Below are positions 1-11,429 of a DNA stretch of 64,000 nucleotides, piece after piece; position 1 is the first letter of the stretch, and each line of letters starts with the position of its first letter. The position numbers and the translations under genes were made by a program. Under the pieces are notes generated by a model. It was not told the DNA's origin. It did not search any database and saw only the letters and a list, made by a program, of their open reading frames with translations. The DNA comes from Gnetum montanum. Taxonomy: Eukaryota; Streptophyta; Gnetopsida; Gnetales; Gnetaceae. The stretch spans positions 164,760-228,759 of the forward strand of contig MNCI01034224.1 in assembly GCA_015680685.1 (NCBI GenBank). Direction: 5' to 3'.

Positions 1-1788
1 ACATGTTTAGCTAGAGATAATACCAATTTGCTTAACCTATCAATCACAAAATCATGAAAAGTGAGCATTAGCTTTATTAATTATTAATTATCTAAAATTG
101 ATACTTCACCTTTTGTCCCACTAAGGTTCTTGCTTTTCTTCTATAAATACATGAGATAAAAAGTATTTTCCAACATAGCATTACCAAAAGATTGAAGGAT
201 TTCTACCAGAGACATCATGGCTCCTAAGCATCCTACTCAGCTTCTTCTCAAGCACAAGCCCCTATAAGTAGCTCCAAATCAGTGACTATTCTTTTGCACC
301 AAAATAATGCAGTTACTGCTTCTAATTCTATGCATAATTTACTTGGACTAGAGAACTTTTAGTATCTCACAATTCACAAGTTACTTATCATTCCTATTTT
401 CAAACCAACATTTTGCAAAAACTTGACACTTCAATGACGTAATATTTATAATAAAAGTAGAAGTTCTACTTCACAATTAGCTTTTGGAGGAATAGTGGTT
501 ATTCCAGCTGATATTCGAGTAGTTTTAGGTTTTTACTTAGGGGAGGATCCTCTACTTCCATCGCTTTTCTCTCCTAAGTTTTGATTGTTTTGCCAAGAAG
601 AAGTGTCTGATTATGTTTGTGATTTTGATACCCGAAAAAGTTAATTTCTTCATGGTGATTTCAATAATGAATTTCACTTTGAATAATGTCAATTTATTAA
701 TACTAATGTTTTATGGTATCAACACCAGTCCTATGTTAGTGCCTATTCCATCTATATACTCCATGGTGCTAAAACTAGCAGGGTTTTTGATTGGTCATTA
801 TCTTACCTTTTTTCCTTGCATCACATCATGGATGAAGCTGCTGCTACCCAAAAAAAATCCTCAAAAACCTTATACCATATGTTTTATACCCTTGATCATG
901 TCCCTAATTCCAAGATACAGTCCTTCAACCAAACTTTTTTGTCATTTCAATCTTGAGTTACATTCCAAGTTTCTTGAAGAGGATAGAGTTGTAAGGAGTC
1001 AAAGAAATGGTGCAAGGAAGGGTCAAATGACTTTGCAGTAGGCCTAAAGTCAAGAGGGAACCAACAAGGTATTTTATATATGTTTATTTATTTTTTATTT
1101 TCTTTGTTACTTATGTCTTTTTATGTATTTAGTAGTAGTATAATCTAGGATGCAGAATGATCCAATGGAGGGTGTATAAACTAAAGGTGCATAGACTGAA
1201 GCTAAAGATGCATAGACTGAAGGTGCTCCAGATTTTGGAAGAGTTTAGTCAACTCCAAGGACTACTATAGATCTTATCAGTTCTAAGGTTTGTATATATA
1301 CATATATTTTTATTTAATGACATACTTTATTGTTTTTACTTTGTATATTTTATTTTCTAATAGATTTTTATTTTTATAGACACAACACACTAGGTAAGGT
1401 TCTACTAGCCTAGTAATTTTAAAACAAAAAGAAAATGTTAAACAACAAAAAGATAATACCAAAAAAGATAAAGGAAAGAAACTAGAGGTAAATTTTATTA
1501 ATTCTAAAGTTTCAATACTTCCCTTTTTCTTCCTTCTTCTTAGGTAACGTTGACTTTTTATGTTGTTGATCTCTCTTGGTCGAATGTACTTCATCCAGAA
1601 AATGGAAAGAGATTATACCACAAATCCATATTCTAAAAAAACTCCCACCCCTACACTAATCTCACTACATGTGATGTACTCATGCAACCTCAATAGGGGG
1701 TTATTTACCATAGGCAACATCGACATTAATTCCTAGGTCCATTCTGGTAACTCCTTTAGTGACAATCATGGATTCCTCCTTCTTGCTA
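1..1788. other. AT-rich stretch without a recognised gene
   Basis: I see no recognisable coding domain here. The open frame at 613-1041 has no domain signature and reads like chance or decayed repeat sequence. Two nearly identical 21-bp units lie back to back at 1181-1201 and 1202-1222 (one difference). The base composition matches the retrotransposon zone to the right, so this is probably older repeat DNA into which, or next to which, element A came to lie. Confidence 0.5.
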
Positions 1789-2322
1789 GGATGAGCTTTT
1801 CTAATGAAATATTGTAGCACTTGGAACAAATTAATGTTTTCCTTATTCATTTATTATTCATGAACTTGAATTTAATGAGTTTTAATTAAGTAATTAATAT
1901 TGATTAAATAACAAACATAAGTACGACCACTTTGATCATACCTTACACTTGGTAGCCTAGCAGCATTGCAATGTATTCAAGATGTGTACAGAATGTGAGA
2001 ACAAATGCTTATGATAGGATTAGTTAAGTATTAACTACTTATTAGATTATTATATTAATTAAATATCAAATTTACTTTATTTCTAGCACTTAGGTAAATC
2101 TAGCGAAAAAGAAAAAATGATAAAAAATCATGTGCCTTAGTGACACTAAGCCATACCTTTTCATTGCACAAGTGGAACTCGGAAGACAACGATCACATCC
2201 TTAATATTCTCTTCCTAGACCCAGTGTACTTGGAGACCTAAAGTCTATGAAATTTGATCAAATCACTTAGTGAATGCTAGTGATTCCTGTTGTTGGGTGT
2301 AGGGACTACTGACTGCTCATCA
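1789..2322 (+). repeat. Element A 5' LTR, left part missing
   Basis: This stretch aligns by eye with the second half of the 3' LTR at 9273-10093. Shared landmarks are the 'aagcttttct' block, the AT-rich 'taattaagtaattaat' block, 'cttggtagcc' and the terminal 'ctgctcatca'. Similarity stops to the left of about 1789, so the U3 and TATA portion is lost. The start is approximate by roughly 10 bases. Confidence 0.75.
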
Positions 2323-2323
2323 T

Positions 2324-2341
2324 TGGTGATGTTGCCAAGGA
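2324..2341 (+). other. Element A primer-binding site (tRNA-Asp-like)
   Basis: The 18 bases one base after the LTR end read TGGTGATGTTGCCAAGGA. They resemble the tRNA-Asp-complementary site known from Athila-type elements, with several C-to-T and G-to-A changes, as expected from decay of methylated cytosines. The equivalent sites of elements B and C support the call. Confidence 0.65.
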
Positions 2342-2574
2342 CTATAGTAAGTTATGTGTGTTATCTAAGACTTAGTAAAATAATTTAAAGATGTTGTAAT
2401 GAACTTTAAAGCCACAATCATTAACAATAATAATAATAGTAATGAGAACACTATTTTTTTCAAAGCTAAAATGGCTTCTTCTGATAGGGTTGATTCTCCG
2501 CCACCATTCGAGCATATATTCAATTAGCAAATGCATTGGGGGGGGTGTCAAATCAACTAGTGCCCCAGCAATCC

Positions 2575-4290
2575 AAAGTGGTATATACTCATCTCAATGA
2601 GTATGTGCTAGATTTCACCTTCATCTTACATTAGGATGAATAGCTGCGATGGAGGGACATAGAGGGCAACATCATGTTGCTGCCTAATTAATCATTTCCT
2701 ATGATGCTACTCCAAACTTTTATCAGGTTAGGCATCTAGGGACTCAATGCTAAATATGTTGTGTAGGACCATGACTATAAGGACTATTTTCCCACTAAGT
2801 CACAATGCAAAAAAGATTAATAATAGAAGAGATGTCATAAATAATTGAAGGAGAAACAATTCAATAACCCCTTGTTCCTGCTTGGCCAAAAATAAGAAGA
2901 GGATTCCTTTTCTAGGGGTTCTCAATTCACTGCCTCTCCTCCACTTAGCTTTCATGAGGGGGGCCTAAACTAGAATTTATAATCTACTATAAATAATCCT
3001 AGTTCAAGCAAGAATGGATCCCATAACCATGGGGACTCTAAAGATGGGAGTTAAGGTAAGAATATGGATAGACATTATGATCGTGGTCATGACCAAAGAA
3101 GAGGAGGTAGCAAGCACCATGCTAGTGTTGGCTCTCCTTCCTCTTTTCACCTTCAACATCCTCTTATTCCTCCTCTAGCTTTGACCAAAGCCACAAGCAA
3201 TGTGACAATGATGGAGGTGACTAGCAGGATAGAGATGATCGTGGGGTCCACAGAACTAGTAGAGACTAGGGGCATGGACAATTAAGGAAGGCCCACCACC
3301 ACAAAAGGAGGGCTAGTTGAGGACATCATGGCTAACACAAAGGCTATGACCATGATGAACCTTTTTTTCCAACAAGAAACATGTTGAACATGGTAGAGGT
3401 CGTGAGAATCCCAATAAGGCATGTGAAAGATAGCAAAATTCAATGGTTGGATATGAACAATATCCCCAATTTCGAGGGGGATACAACTTAGATCCACAAA
3501 ATCATCTTCAAGCCTTTCACTATGCCTATGTCTTATAAAACATTAAAAATGAATGACAAAATTTAAAGTTATTTTAAAGAATACTAATCAAAGAAGCTAA
3601 AAGTTAGTACCGATCCTTAGAGCCAGAATCAATCCATCGATGAAGTACAATGCTTGAGCTCTTCAATGACAAGTATCAAATGCACTCCCAAGTGTCCAAC
3701 ATGAGAAAGAAAATCCAAGGTTGGAAACAAGGAACACATGAAACCTCGAATGCAGCCATGGGACAGTAATATTCTCTCTTGCACTGATGCCTTGGCCATG
3801 GTTATTCTCAGTAGAAGCAACTTTGTCATACCATAGATGAGTTCTGCATAGAAATGAGAAGAACTCTTGGGATCTATGCCCAGGAGAGACTTTCAAAATT
3901 AAGGGTTCATTATATTCAAAGGCTAATAGAGTATGTTGCCAAACAAGAATGAGAGTTGAGAAGAAAAGAAAGTGCAGAAGAATATAACTAGAATCCTTCC
4001 ATCCACAAAAGGTAGGTCCAGTTCTGTGACAATGAGGAGTAGGCATCACTTGATGAAGTTTGTTTTTAAAATTTTGGCTAAGGTAGAAAAAATGTGGAAC
4101 TCGTTGGATGATAAGTTCCAAACTACTTCGAAAATAGTAGAGAAATCCAAAAAGCAAAGTACTGATCGTGATCGCAAGAGAAGGAAGGAAGTTAAACATG
4201 CCCACCAAAGGGATGAGGGCAAGGCTACTACAGTAGAGGAGGCTATGGACTTCAAATCAAATAATGATGGTGGATGTGATATCTACCACT
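2575..4290 (+). pseudogene. Element A gag remnant
   Basis: This is the degenerate capsid-type gag of element A. The opening segment (about 2575-2830) is the counterpart of the 'YTHLDEYVLDFTF' segment in element C at 15348. A later part, from about 3380, carries the remnant of 'RHVKDSxIxxLDMNNIPxFEGG', also found in B and C. Further on (about 4065-4290) there is 'AKVEKMWNSLDDKFQ', matching 'AKVDKLWDSLDEKFQ' in C. Several frames and many stops are needed to follow it, so it cannot make protein. Limits are approximate. Confidence 0.7.
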
Positions 4291-4988
4291 AGGAACATTC
4301 TAAGGGATTTTTTTCCATTATGTCACACTTGTTGGACTCTAGAGTGTATGCCTTAAATCCTAGATTAACGAGAAGGCAAGTGCCTAAAAGGTTACCTTAT
4401 CCTTAAGCCAACCATACGCAGTTCCACCAAAAACAAGCCTAGTATCCAAGTGGAGATCCATCACAACCTTATGAGTAGTACCATTAGTGGCAGCACTCAT
4501 AGTCATGGGGGATGCCACCACAAAGGTAGCAATACCCTTACCAGTAGCCTAATTTATATGGATACGATATTCAAGAGCCCATTTCTCCGCATGACTCTTC
4601 CACTTACACTTCATTCCAACATCACTACTACCCTCCTAAATGCTATAAAGCCCAATCTCCAAGAGGGGAATTCTCATTTCTTCATTACCCTCCTCATTCT
4701 TCTACCCATGTCCCTCCACCCTTAATTCAATTATCACCTGCTCCATCAATACAGGGTGAAATTCCAACCTAGCTATAGCAACATAACGCCACCAAGGCTA
4801 TTAACTTATAACTAGCTCCTTAACCAAGTGTTTTGAAAAATAAACCCTGACAGAGACCCTTCTTCTAAACCAATAGTCCTACAAAGCCCTTACAAACACG
4901 TGTGGCTAATAGCCCTACATCTCCCTTATCCTTTGCACAATCTTTCAAGTCCCCTTCAAACTAAACACCTCTAAATATCCACACTGTA

Positions 4989-7900
4989 ATGTTGACCCAT
5001 GCATTCACAAATTGGATTAAGGCTAGTCACCTTCCTAGGAAAAGATCTAATCCTAGAAGCTCCCTACTTTTCTTACAAATAACTAGGAATGAGCTTTGTA
5101 AGGCCCTTCTGGATTCAGGTTCTAGTGTGAATTTGATCTCCCATGAAATATACAAAGCCTACAACCTGCCTCCTCTCAAGAAAAGCAACATTCATCTTGA
5201 GTTGATAGATCAATCCATCCATATTTCCTTGGGATTTTTGGAGGACATTATGACCACTATCTATGGGTCATCCTATCTTACTAACTTCTTGGTGATCTAA
5301 GTTGATAACTACGAGGACTTTCCAATTATCATAGGAAAGGCTTAGCTAAGTACTGTTGATACATGGTTAGGCATAAAAGACCTTTCCTTGGAAATTTCCA
5401 AGGAAAACTATTTTGGAAAGATAGAGAGGAAGCGAGTTCCATGCATCACGTACAGTGACACAAGATGCAAATGTGTGCAAAAGTTATGATCTATAAAAAT
5501 TATATCTACCACAACATGTAGATAATGTGCAACAAAAATTCAAAGGTGTTTATACGTAGTAGCCATAAAGTAGGAGAGCACCTAAAGGCTAATAGCTGAT
5601 CCTAAAAGTAGTTCAATAATATGCATGGAACCAACTAGACTCTAACAAGTACGTATGTTGAAGGCATGGATGAACTGAAGTAAGTTCATCACCAACTCTC
5701 TGATTATGAACCTAATGACACCAACTAGAAAGAGTTGGAAATCCCTAAGAGCTTTGGGCAGGAGCCCTTAGAGTTGAAAACTCCACTGACCAGAATGAAA
5801 TATGATTTCCTAATAAATGGCAAGCTAGTTATAATTAATGTCAATCTTGCTCCTAAAAAAAAGAGAATTTATTGAAGATGGTCAACAAATGGCCAATAGC
5901 CTTCATGTGGTCATATCATAAACTAATTGGAATTGATCCATACATATGCCAACACTACATCTATGCCTCCATGAAGCCATAGAGGCAGCCATAGTGGTAA
6001 TTGAATCCCAAACTAAAGCAAATTATCAAAGAGAAGATTGAACAACTCCTCATGGTGGGGTTCATTTACCCCATTGTAAATAGCAAGTGGGTTAGTCCAC
6101 TTATGATAGTGCCAAAAAAAGGTGGCTAGTGAAGGATTTGTATTCACTTCAGGCTATTGAACATAGTGACATACAAAGATCATTTTCCATTGTCATTTGT
6201 GGATTAGATGTTGGACACCATCTCTGAGCATTGCTATTACAACTTTTTACATGGTTATAGTGGTTATAACCAAATCTAGATCACACCTGAGGATCAGGAC
6301 AAAATAACATTCACAATTCCTTGAGGGACATTTTCATATAGAAATATGTCATCTAGTCTATGTAATGCCCCTAAAACCTTCCAATGCCTTGTCCTAAGCA
6401 TCTGTCAACAGCAAATTAGTAGTGGGTAAGAGGTCTTCATGAATGACTTCTCCACCTATGGTGCTACATTTGAGTAAGCTCTGGACCATCTTGAGCAAGT
6501 GCTAAAAAGGTGCGTGGAGATAAACCTTTAACTCAATTGGTAGAAAATCCATTTGATGGTCCAAGAAGGCATTTTTTTGGGCCACAAAATATCACAAGCA
6601 GGGTTTGACGTGGATCATGAAAAAATAAGGATCATCTAAGGAATTACCTACCAACCAAAAATTGTCAAAGATGTCTAGTCATGCCTTGGTCACACTAGCT
6701 ACTACCGAAACTTCATAGGGAATTTCTCTAAGATCACCAAACCATTAGTGAAGTTTACAAAGAAGAAGGTTCCATTTATCTAGACCAAGAAATGCAAGAA
6801 TGCATTCCAGCAACTCAAACAAAAGCTTGTAAAAAGCTCAATTCTATGAGCACCTAATTGGTCCAAATCATTTCATATTATGACAGATGCTTCCAATTAT
6901 GCTTTGGAAGTCATGCTCACATAGTTGGATTATTAGAAACATCCTTACTCTATCCATTATGTAAGCTAGCATTCTGGGTGCACAGCTAAACTACATCATA
7001 ATAGAGAAAGAATTAATGATGGTGGTGTATGCCTTGGAAAAATTCAGGCACTATGTGCTTAGATACAAGATGTTCATGCACATGGACCATAGTGTAATTC
7101 AATTCCTTATGAATAAACCAATGGTGAGCCCCCATGTCATACAATGGCTGGTGATCTTATAAGAATTCGATCTCATAATGGTAGATCAAAAGGAAACTCA
7201 GAACATGATCACCAACCACTTGTCTCAATTGAGATGGAACAATAAAGAGAAGGAGAGCCCACTTTCTAATTAGCTTCCTAATGAACTCCTCTTCATTGGT
7301 GCTATAAATGAACAAGTACCCACTAAACCTAACTAATACAATGACATTCTCACCTATTTTCTCACCCAAGAGATGCCACAAGAGTTGGATAATAGGAAGA
7401 AACAATAATTTCTTCACCAGGAAAAATGCTTCATGGAGATCAATGAACATCTTTACAAGGTGTGTGTTGATGGCTTGGTTCATTAGTATGTTCCTAATGC
7501 TAATTAACTATGTGTTCTCCAAGATACTCATGAGGGCCCTTGTGGGAACCACTATGCTAGGACATGCATAGCCATTAAGATCCTAATGGCAAGGTATTAT
7601 TGGCCAACACTTTTCAAGAATGCTTATTAATTTATTTGCTCCTATGATTGCTACCAATGCAATGGTGGAACGATGGCTCAGATGGAGGGACCTTAGTTGT
7701 GGATCCAACCACTAAAACACTTCGACATCTAGGGCATGTCAAATGAAAAGGCATACATCATAATTGTTATTAACTATTGTACAAAATGGGCCAAAGTAAC
7801 AACTATCATTGACTATACATCTTCTATAGCTACTCAATTTGTACAACAAAATGTTGTAAAAAAGTTTGGGATCCCACAGACACTTATTTCCGAGAATGGT

Positions 7901-8619
7901 ACTCATTTCACAAGCACCACATTTCGAAAACTCATGTAATGCTTATGGGTAGAACATAAATTAACAACACCCTACCACCCCTAAGCCAATAGTCAAGCTA
8001 AGGTTATGAATAGGAGTATCACTAAGATCTTAATAAGAACAGTTAGCAAATATAGGATAAACTAGAGCACTAACCTTAACGATGTCCTTTGGGCCTACCA
8101 CTCAACCCAAAAACTCCCTATAAGTTAGTGTACGAAAAACTATTGACTCTTCCTATTCAGTCCAAGCTCCATATACTTTCAATGACTTGTGACCTTGACC
8201 TTGATCTTAGTCTAGCACAGAAAGAAAGATTGATAAACATTAATGTGCTAGATGAGAATCAATTAGTGGCCCTATTCTTGAATGAAGTGCATAAGGCATT
8301 CAACAAGTAATGCCATGATCTCAAAATAATGAAGGTAAAGTTTCATCTAGGAGACAACATCCTTTACTGGAACCCAACACATGTGCCACAAAGAACTAAG
8401 TTTCAAACATTGTGGAAAAAACCTTACATCATCTATGAAACCTTTCCTTATGGGGCCATGTTGATATACAAACCTGAAAGCCCAAATAAGAAGTTTTTGA
8501 TCAACATGCAACAAGTTAAACCTTTCCATAAGCCTAAGAGCACCAATGACCAAAACACCTCCTTAGATGGACAAGCATGCTCTACTTTGTGTAGGCCACA
8601 AACCTTTGGTTTTTGGTGA
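4989..8619 (+). pseudogene. Element A pol remnant: protease, RT, RNase H, integrase
   Basis: The protease segment (about 5040-5420) contains 'ALLDSGSSVNLISHEIYKAY', with the catalytic D-S-G intact, followed by 'LGFLEDIMTTIYG'. Reverse transcriptase lies at about 5980-6560 with decayed copies of the 'LPFVDxxLD..FLDGYS' and 'FMDDFSTYG' blocks. The thumb and RNase H follow to about 7240, including 'VVYALEKFRHYVL'. Integrase spans about 7480-8120 ('TKWAKVTTIIDYTSS', 'FGIPQTLISENGTHF', 'TTPYHP'). A tail to 8619 contains a 'KVKFHLGDNILYWNP' segment typical of the integrase C-terminus. Frameshifts and stops separate every domain. The product would be a polyprotein for replication and insertion; here it is dead. 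Confidence 0.85.
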
Positions 8620-9260
8620 AATTTTTTTTCAAAATTTCTCTCACTCTCAAAGAGATTTAATGAATAAAATAACATTAAAATAACTAATTTATGTAAGTTA
8701 AGCCCTTCCAATGAACTCTTGTAGCCACAAACATCAAATAATGTTAAAATAATCAATTTACCATGATCACAACTTAGCCAAGTATAACTGCCCAAAGAGA
8801 CAAGGTACCTAAATGTTATAAGTTACACATTACATGCTAATCCTTGATTCTATTGCAATCACAAATGGCATCAAAAGGGAAGCATGGAATGGAAGTGGGA
8901 CTGTCCCAACTGAGGAACAAGAAGCCGAGAGCTAGAAGAGGTTAACAACCTAAACAACCCCATGAGCAAGTAGCAAAAGCCCATGTAATGGGATCCCTTT
9001 GGGACTGTTTGATCTTCTCCCTTGTCTTCAAGTTGGTAGAGAGGTTTAGGTGTCAATTTTTGTCATGGTATTCAATTTTGTTGTCATGAACATCAAATTT
9101 TGTAAAAGATTGTAATTTGTACACTTAAGCACTTAGTGTCTATTTGTTTGGTCTAAGTTAGTTTGTGTGTCAATTAGTTAGTTAGTAATCCCATACCTTC
9201 CCAATATTTTGTAAAGAACTTGTTCCTCCTTTTATTCATTTGAGGACAAGTTTTTATTCA

Positions 9261-9270
9261 GTTGTGGGGA
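9261..9270 (+). other. Element A polypurine tract
   Basis: The bases 'gttgtgggga' lie two bases before the 3' LTR start. A G-rich purine run in this position primes plus-strand synthesis in LTR elements. Element C has a comparable 'gtcgtggggg' before its 3' LTR. Confidence 0.55.
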
Positions 9271-9272
9271 TA

Positions 9273-10093
9273 TGATAAATTGTATTTTTCATCAACTATG
9301 ATATTAGAGCTCTAATATTAAATCCCCAATATCGTAGTATGCACTACGTTATTAGATATCTGATATCACAAGATGTGTGCATACCTATAAATACATCACT
9401 TGGATGCACGATCCAAACATTTCATTCCTTAGTTATTAGTGAATCTCTTGCAATTTTTTTTCTCTAGAGTTAGAATATTTTTTAAGTGCCTGTAGCAGGA
9501 GTTGGAAAGTATACTAATCTTTATTTGAACAATAATGTACTTGAACACCTCAATGTGAATGGCAATAAAGATAAGCTTTTCTGATCAAACCTTGCAATAC
9601 TTGGAATCGAGTAATGTTTCCCTTATGCATTTATTATTCATACACTTGACTTTAATGAATTTTAATTAAGTAATTAATTTTGATTAAATAACAAACATAA
9701 GTAAGACCACTTCGAGCATATGTTACGCTTGGTAGCCCAATAGTGTTACAACATGTTCAAGATGTGTATGAAAAGTGGGAATGAATGCTTATGGTAGGAT
9801 TAGTTAAGTGCTAGCTAGTTATTAGATTAATTAATTATCTAGTTTACTTTATTTTTAGCACTTAGGCGAATCTAGTGAAAAAGAAAAAATGATAAAAATC
9901 ATGTGCCTTAGTGACACTAAACCATACCTTTGCATTTCACAAGTGGAACTGGGAAGACAATGATCATGTCCTTAATATTCACTTCCTAGAGCCAGTGTAC
10001 TTAGAGTGATAAAGTCTATAGAATTTGACCAAATAGCTTAGTGAATGCTAGTGATTCCTATGGTTGGGCATAGGAACTAATCACTGCTCATCA
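9273..10093 (+). repeat. Element A 3' LTR
   Basis: An 821-base LTR starts TGATAAATTG just after the polypurine tract and ends GCTCATCA. It has a TATA-like 'cctataaataca' at about 9389, followed by the LTR blocks shared with 1789-2322. The first part (9300-9370) is unusually rich in 'gatat' and 'atatc' words. The base run after it (gaaat) cannot be matched to a duplication because the left end of the element is missing. Confidence 0.8.
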
Positions 10094-11429
10094 GAAATTT
10101 TATTGGGTATAGATGAATTAAGGATTATTAACATATGGATGGATTATAAAACTTATGGAAAGCAAACTTTGAATGCTAAAGTATTCAAGAGACACAAGAT
10201 GATGTGCAATTGGTTGTCAGGTATGAGGTACAAGAGTTACACAAGTGGGTCCTCCCTAAAGCACGCCTTAGCCCTTAATGCCCTTATATAACCATGCCTA
10301 AAAGTATCTATATGCACTCAACAAGTTGAATGTATAACATATCTGTCTTGCAAAACACACATGTTAATATCACCAGTTTGGGAAAATAACACTATATTAT
10401 ACAAAACCATAGAATTATGATTAAATATACTAGTGAGATGGAATGAGATTTAAAAGTGATTACAAAAATTAGGATGCAAGGTGTCTTACCATAGGCATGA
10501 TGAATCCTTATGTGTAATATGTGGTTAAAATGATAATTAGCCTTTCTATCCAAAATCCAAACCAAGTCCATACCACTTTCCAATGACATCGCATTGTATC
10601 CTCCCCAAGACTAACAACCACAAGACTACCACAATTGCAAAAAGTATTATCACTTAGTAATGTAGTTCAAGGAAGGAGTTTATTAATAGTGCACTAATTT
10701 TTTGTAGATTTCTAAGAAGCTACCTACCTTCAAGCATATGTAACATGCCTTTCTAGTGGAATCCCTAGAAATGTTATTTTGTACTTTTATTATATTTTTA
10801 CTATGTTAACCTTACCAAAGGACTACCTTTAGGCATGGGTAACATGTCTTTCTTTTAACATGGTAAGGCAACACTTATTATACTCTTACTTTTAGTTTTT
10901 GTTAAAACTCAAAAATAATACACTCTTAACAATAGGATAGAACTAACAATAGTAGTTTCAAAGAATCCACAAATCCCTTTGATGTCACACCTTTTCATTC
11001 CCACTAGGTTCTTCACTCTTCTATCTAAGCATAATTATCACAAGTTTATTTTTATTTTTACTGTGGAAATAATATCATTATGACCATTGTAAGAACCTCT
11101 TACTGTTGGAAATGAGTGGATGGATGACACAATCTCACTGTATCCAAAATCAATCCTTCATGATTTGATAATATAGGGTAATCTTTACCTTATTTGAACT
11201 GCATCTTCCCTTATTCCTTGCATGTTATTAGAAAAATCAACAATAATATCACAAAAATATGTACAAGAAAAAGGATGAAAGTCATAGAAAAGAATGGAAA
11301 AATAGAGAAATAATTTGAAAGATATCAGATAATATCAAAGGATTAAGAAATGAAAAAGTATAAAAGAATGGAAAGATATCAAAGAATATGAAAAAGTAAT
11401 AAGAAAAGAAAAAGATTCAATTTGATGCC
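10094..11429. other. AT-rich non-coding stretch, probably 3' non-coding part of element B
   Basis: No gene or conserved domain is visible. The right part (about 11265-11425) is purine-rich on the plus strand, with loose repeats of 'agaatggaaagatatcaaag'. On the minus strand this is the pyrimidine-rich stretch that follows the integrase and a G-rich motif, as in element C at 21320-21550. It is therefore most likely the 3' non-coding region of minus-strand element B. No B 3' LTR was found. Confidence 0.45.

Larger units (their letters stand above)
1789..10093 (+). mobile_element. Element A: decayed Athila-like Ty3/gypsy retrotransposon, 5' LTR truncated
   Basis: Reading left to right there is the 3' part of an LTR, a tRNA-Asp-like primer-binding site, gag, protease, reverse transcriptase, RNase H, integrase, a G-rich tract and a full 3' LTR. 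This is the Ty3/gypsy order (integrase last). The integrase is not followed by a chromodomain, which fits the Athila/Tat branch. Stops and frameshifts break every domain. The 5' LTR begins abruptly near 1789, so no target-site duplication can be checked. The internal sequence is clearly related to element C (same gag and pol motifs) but more degraded. Confidence 0.85.
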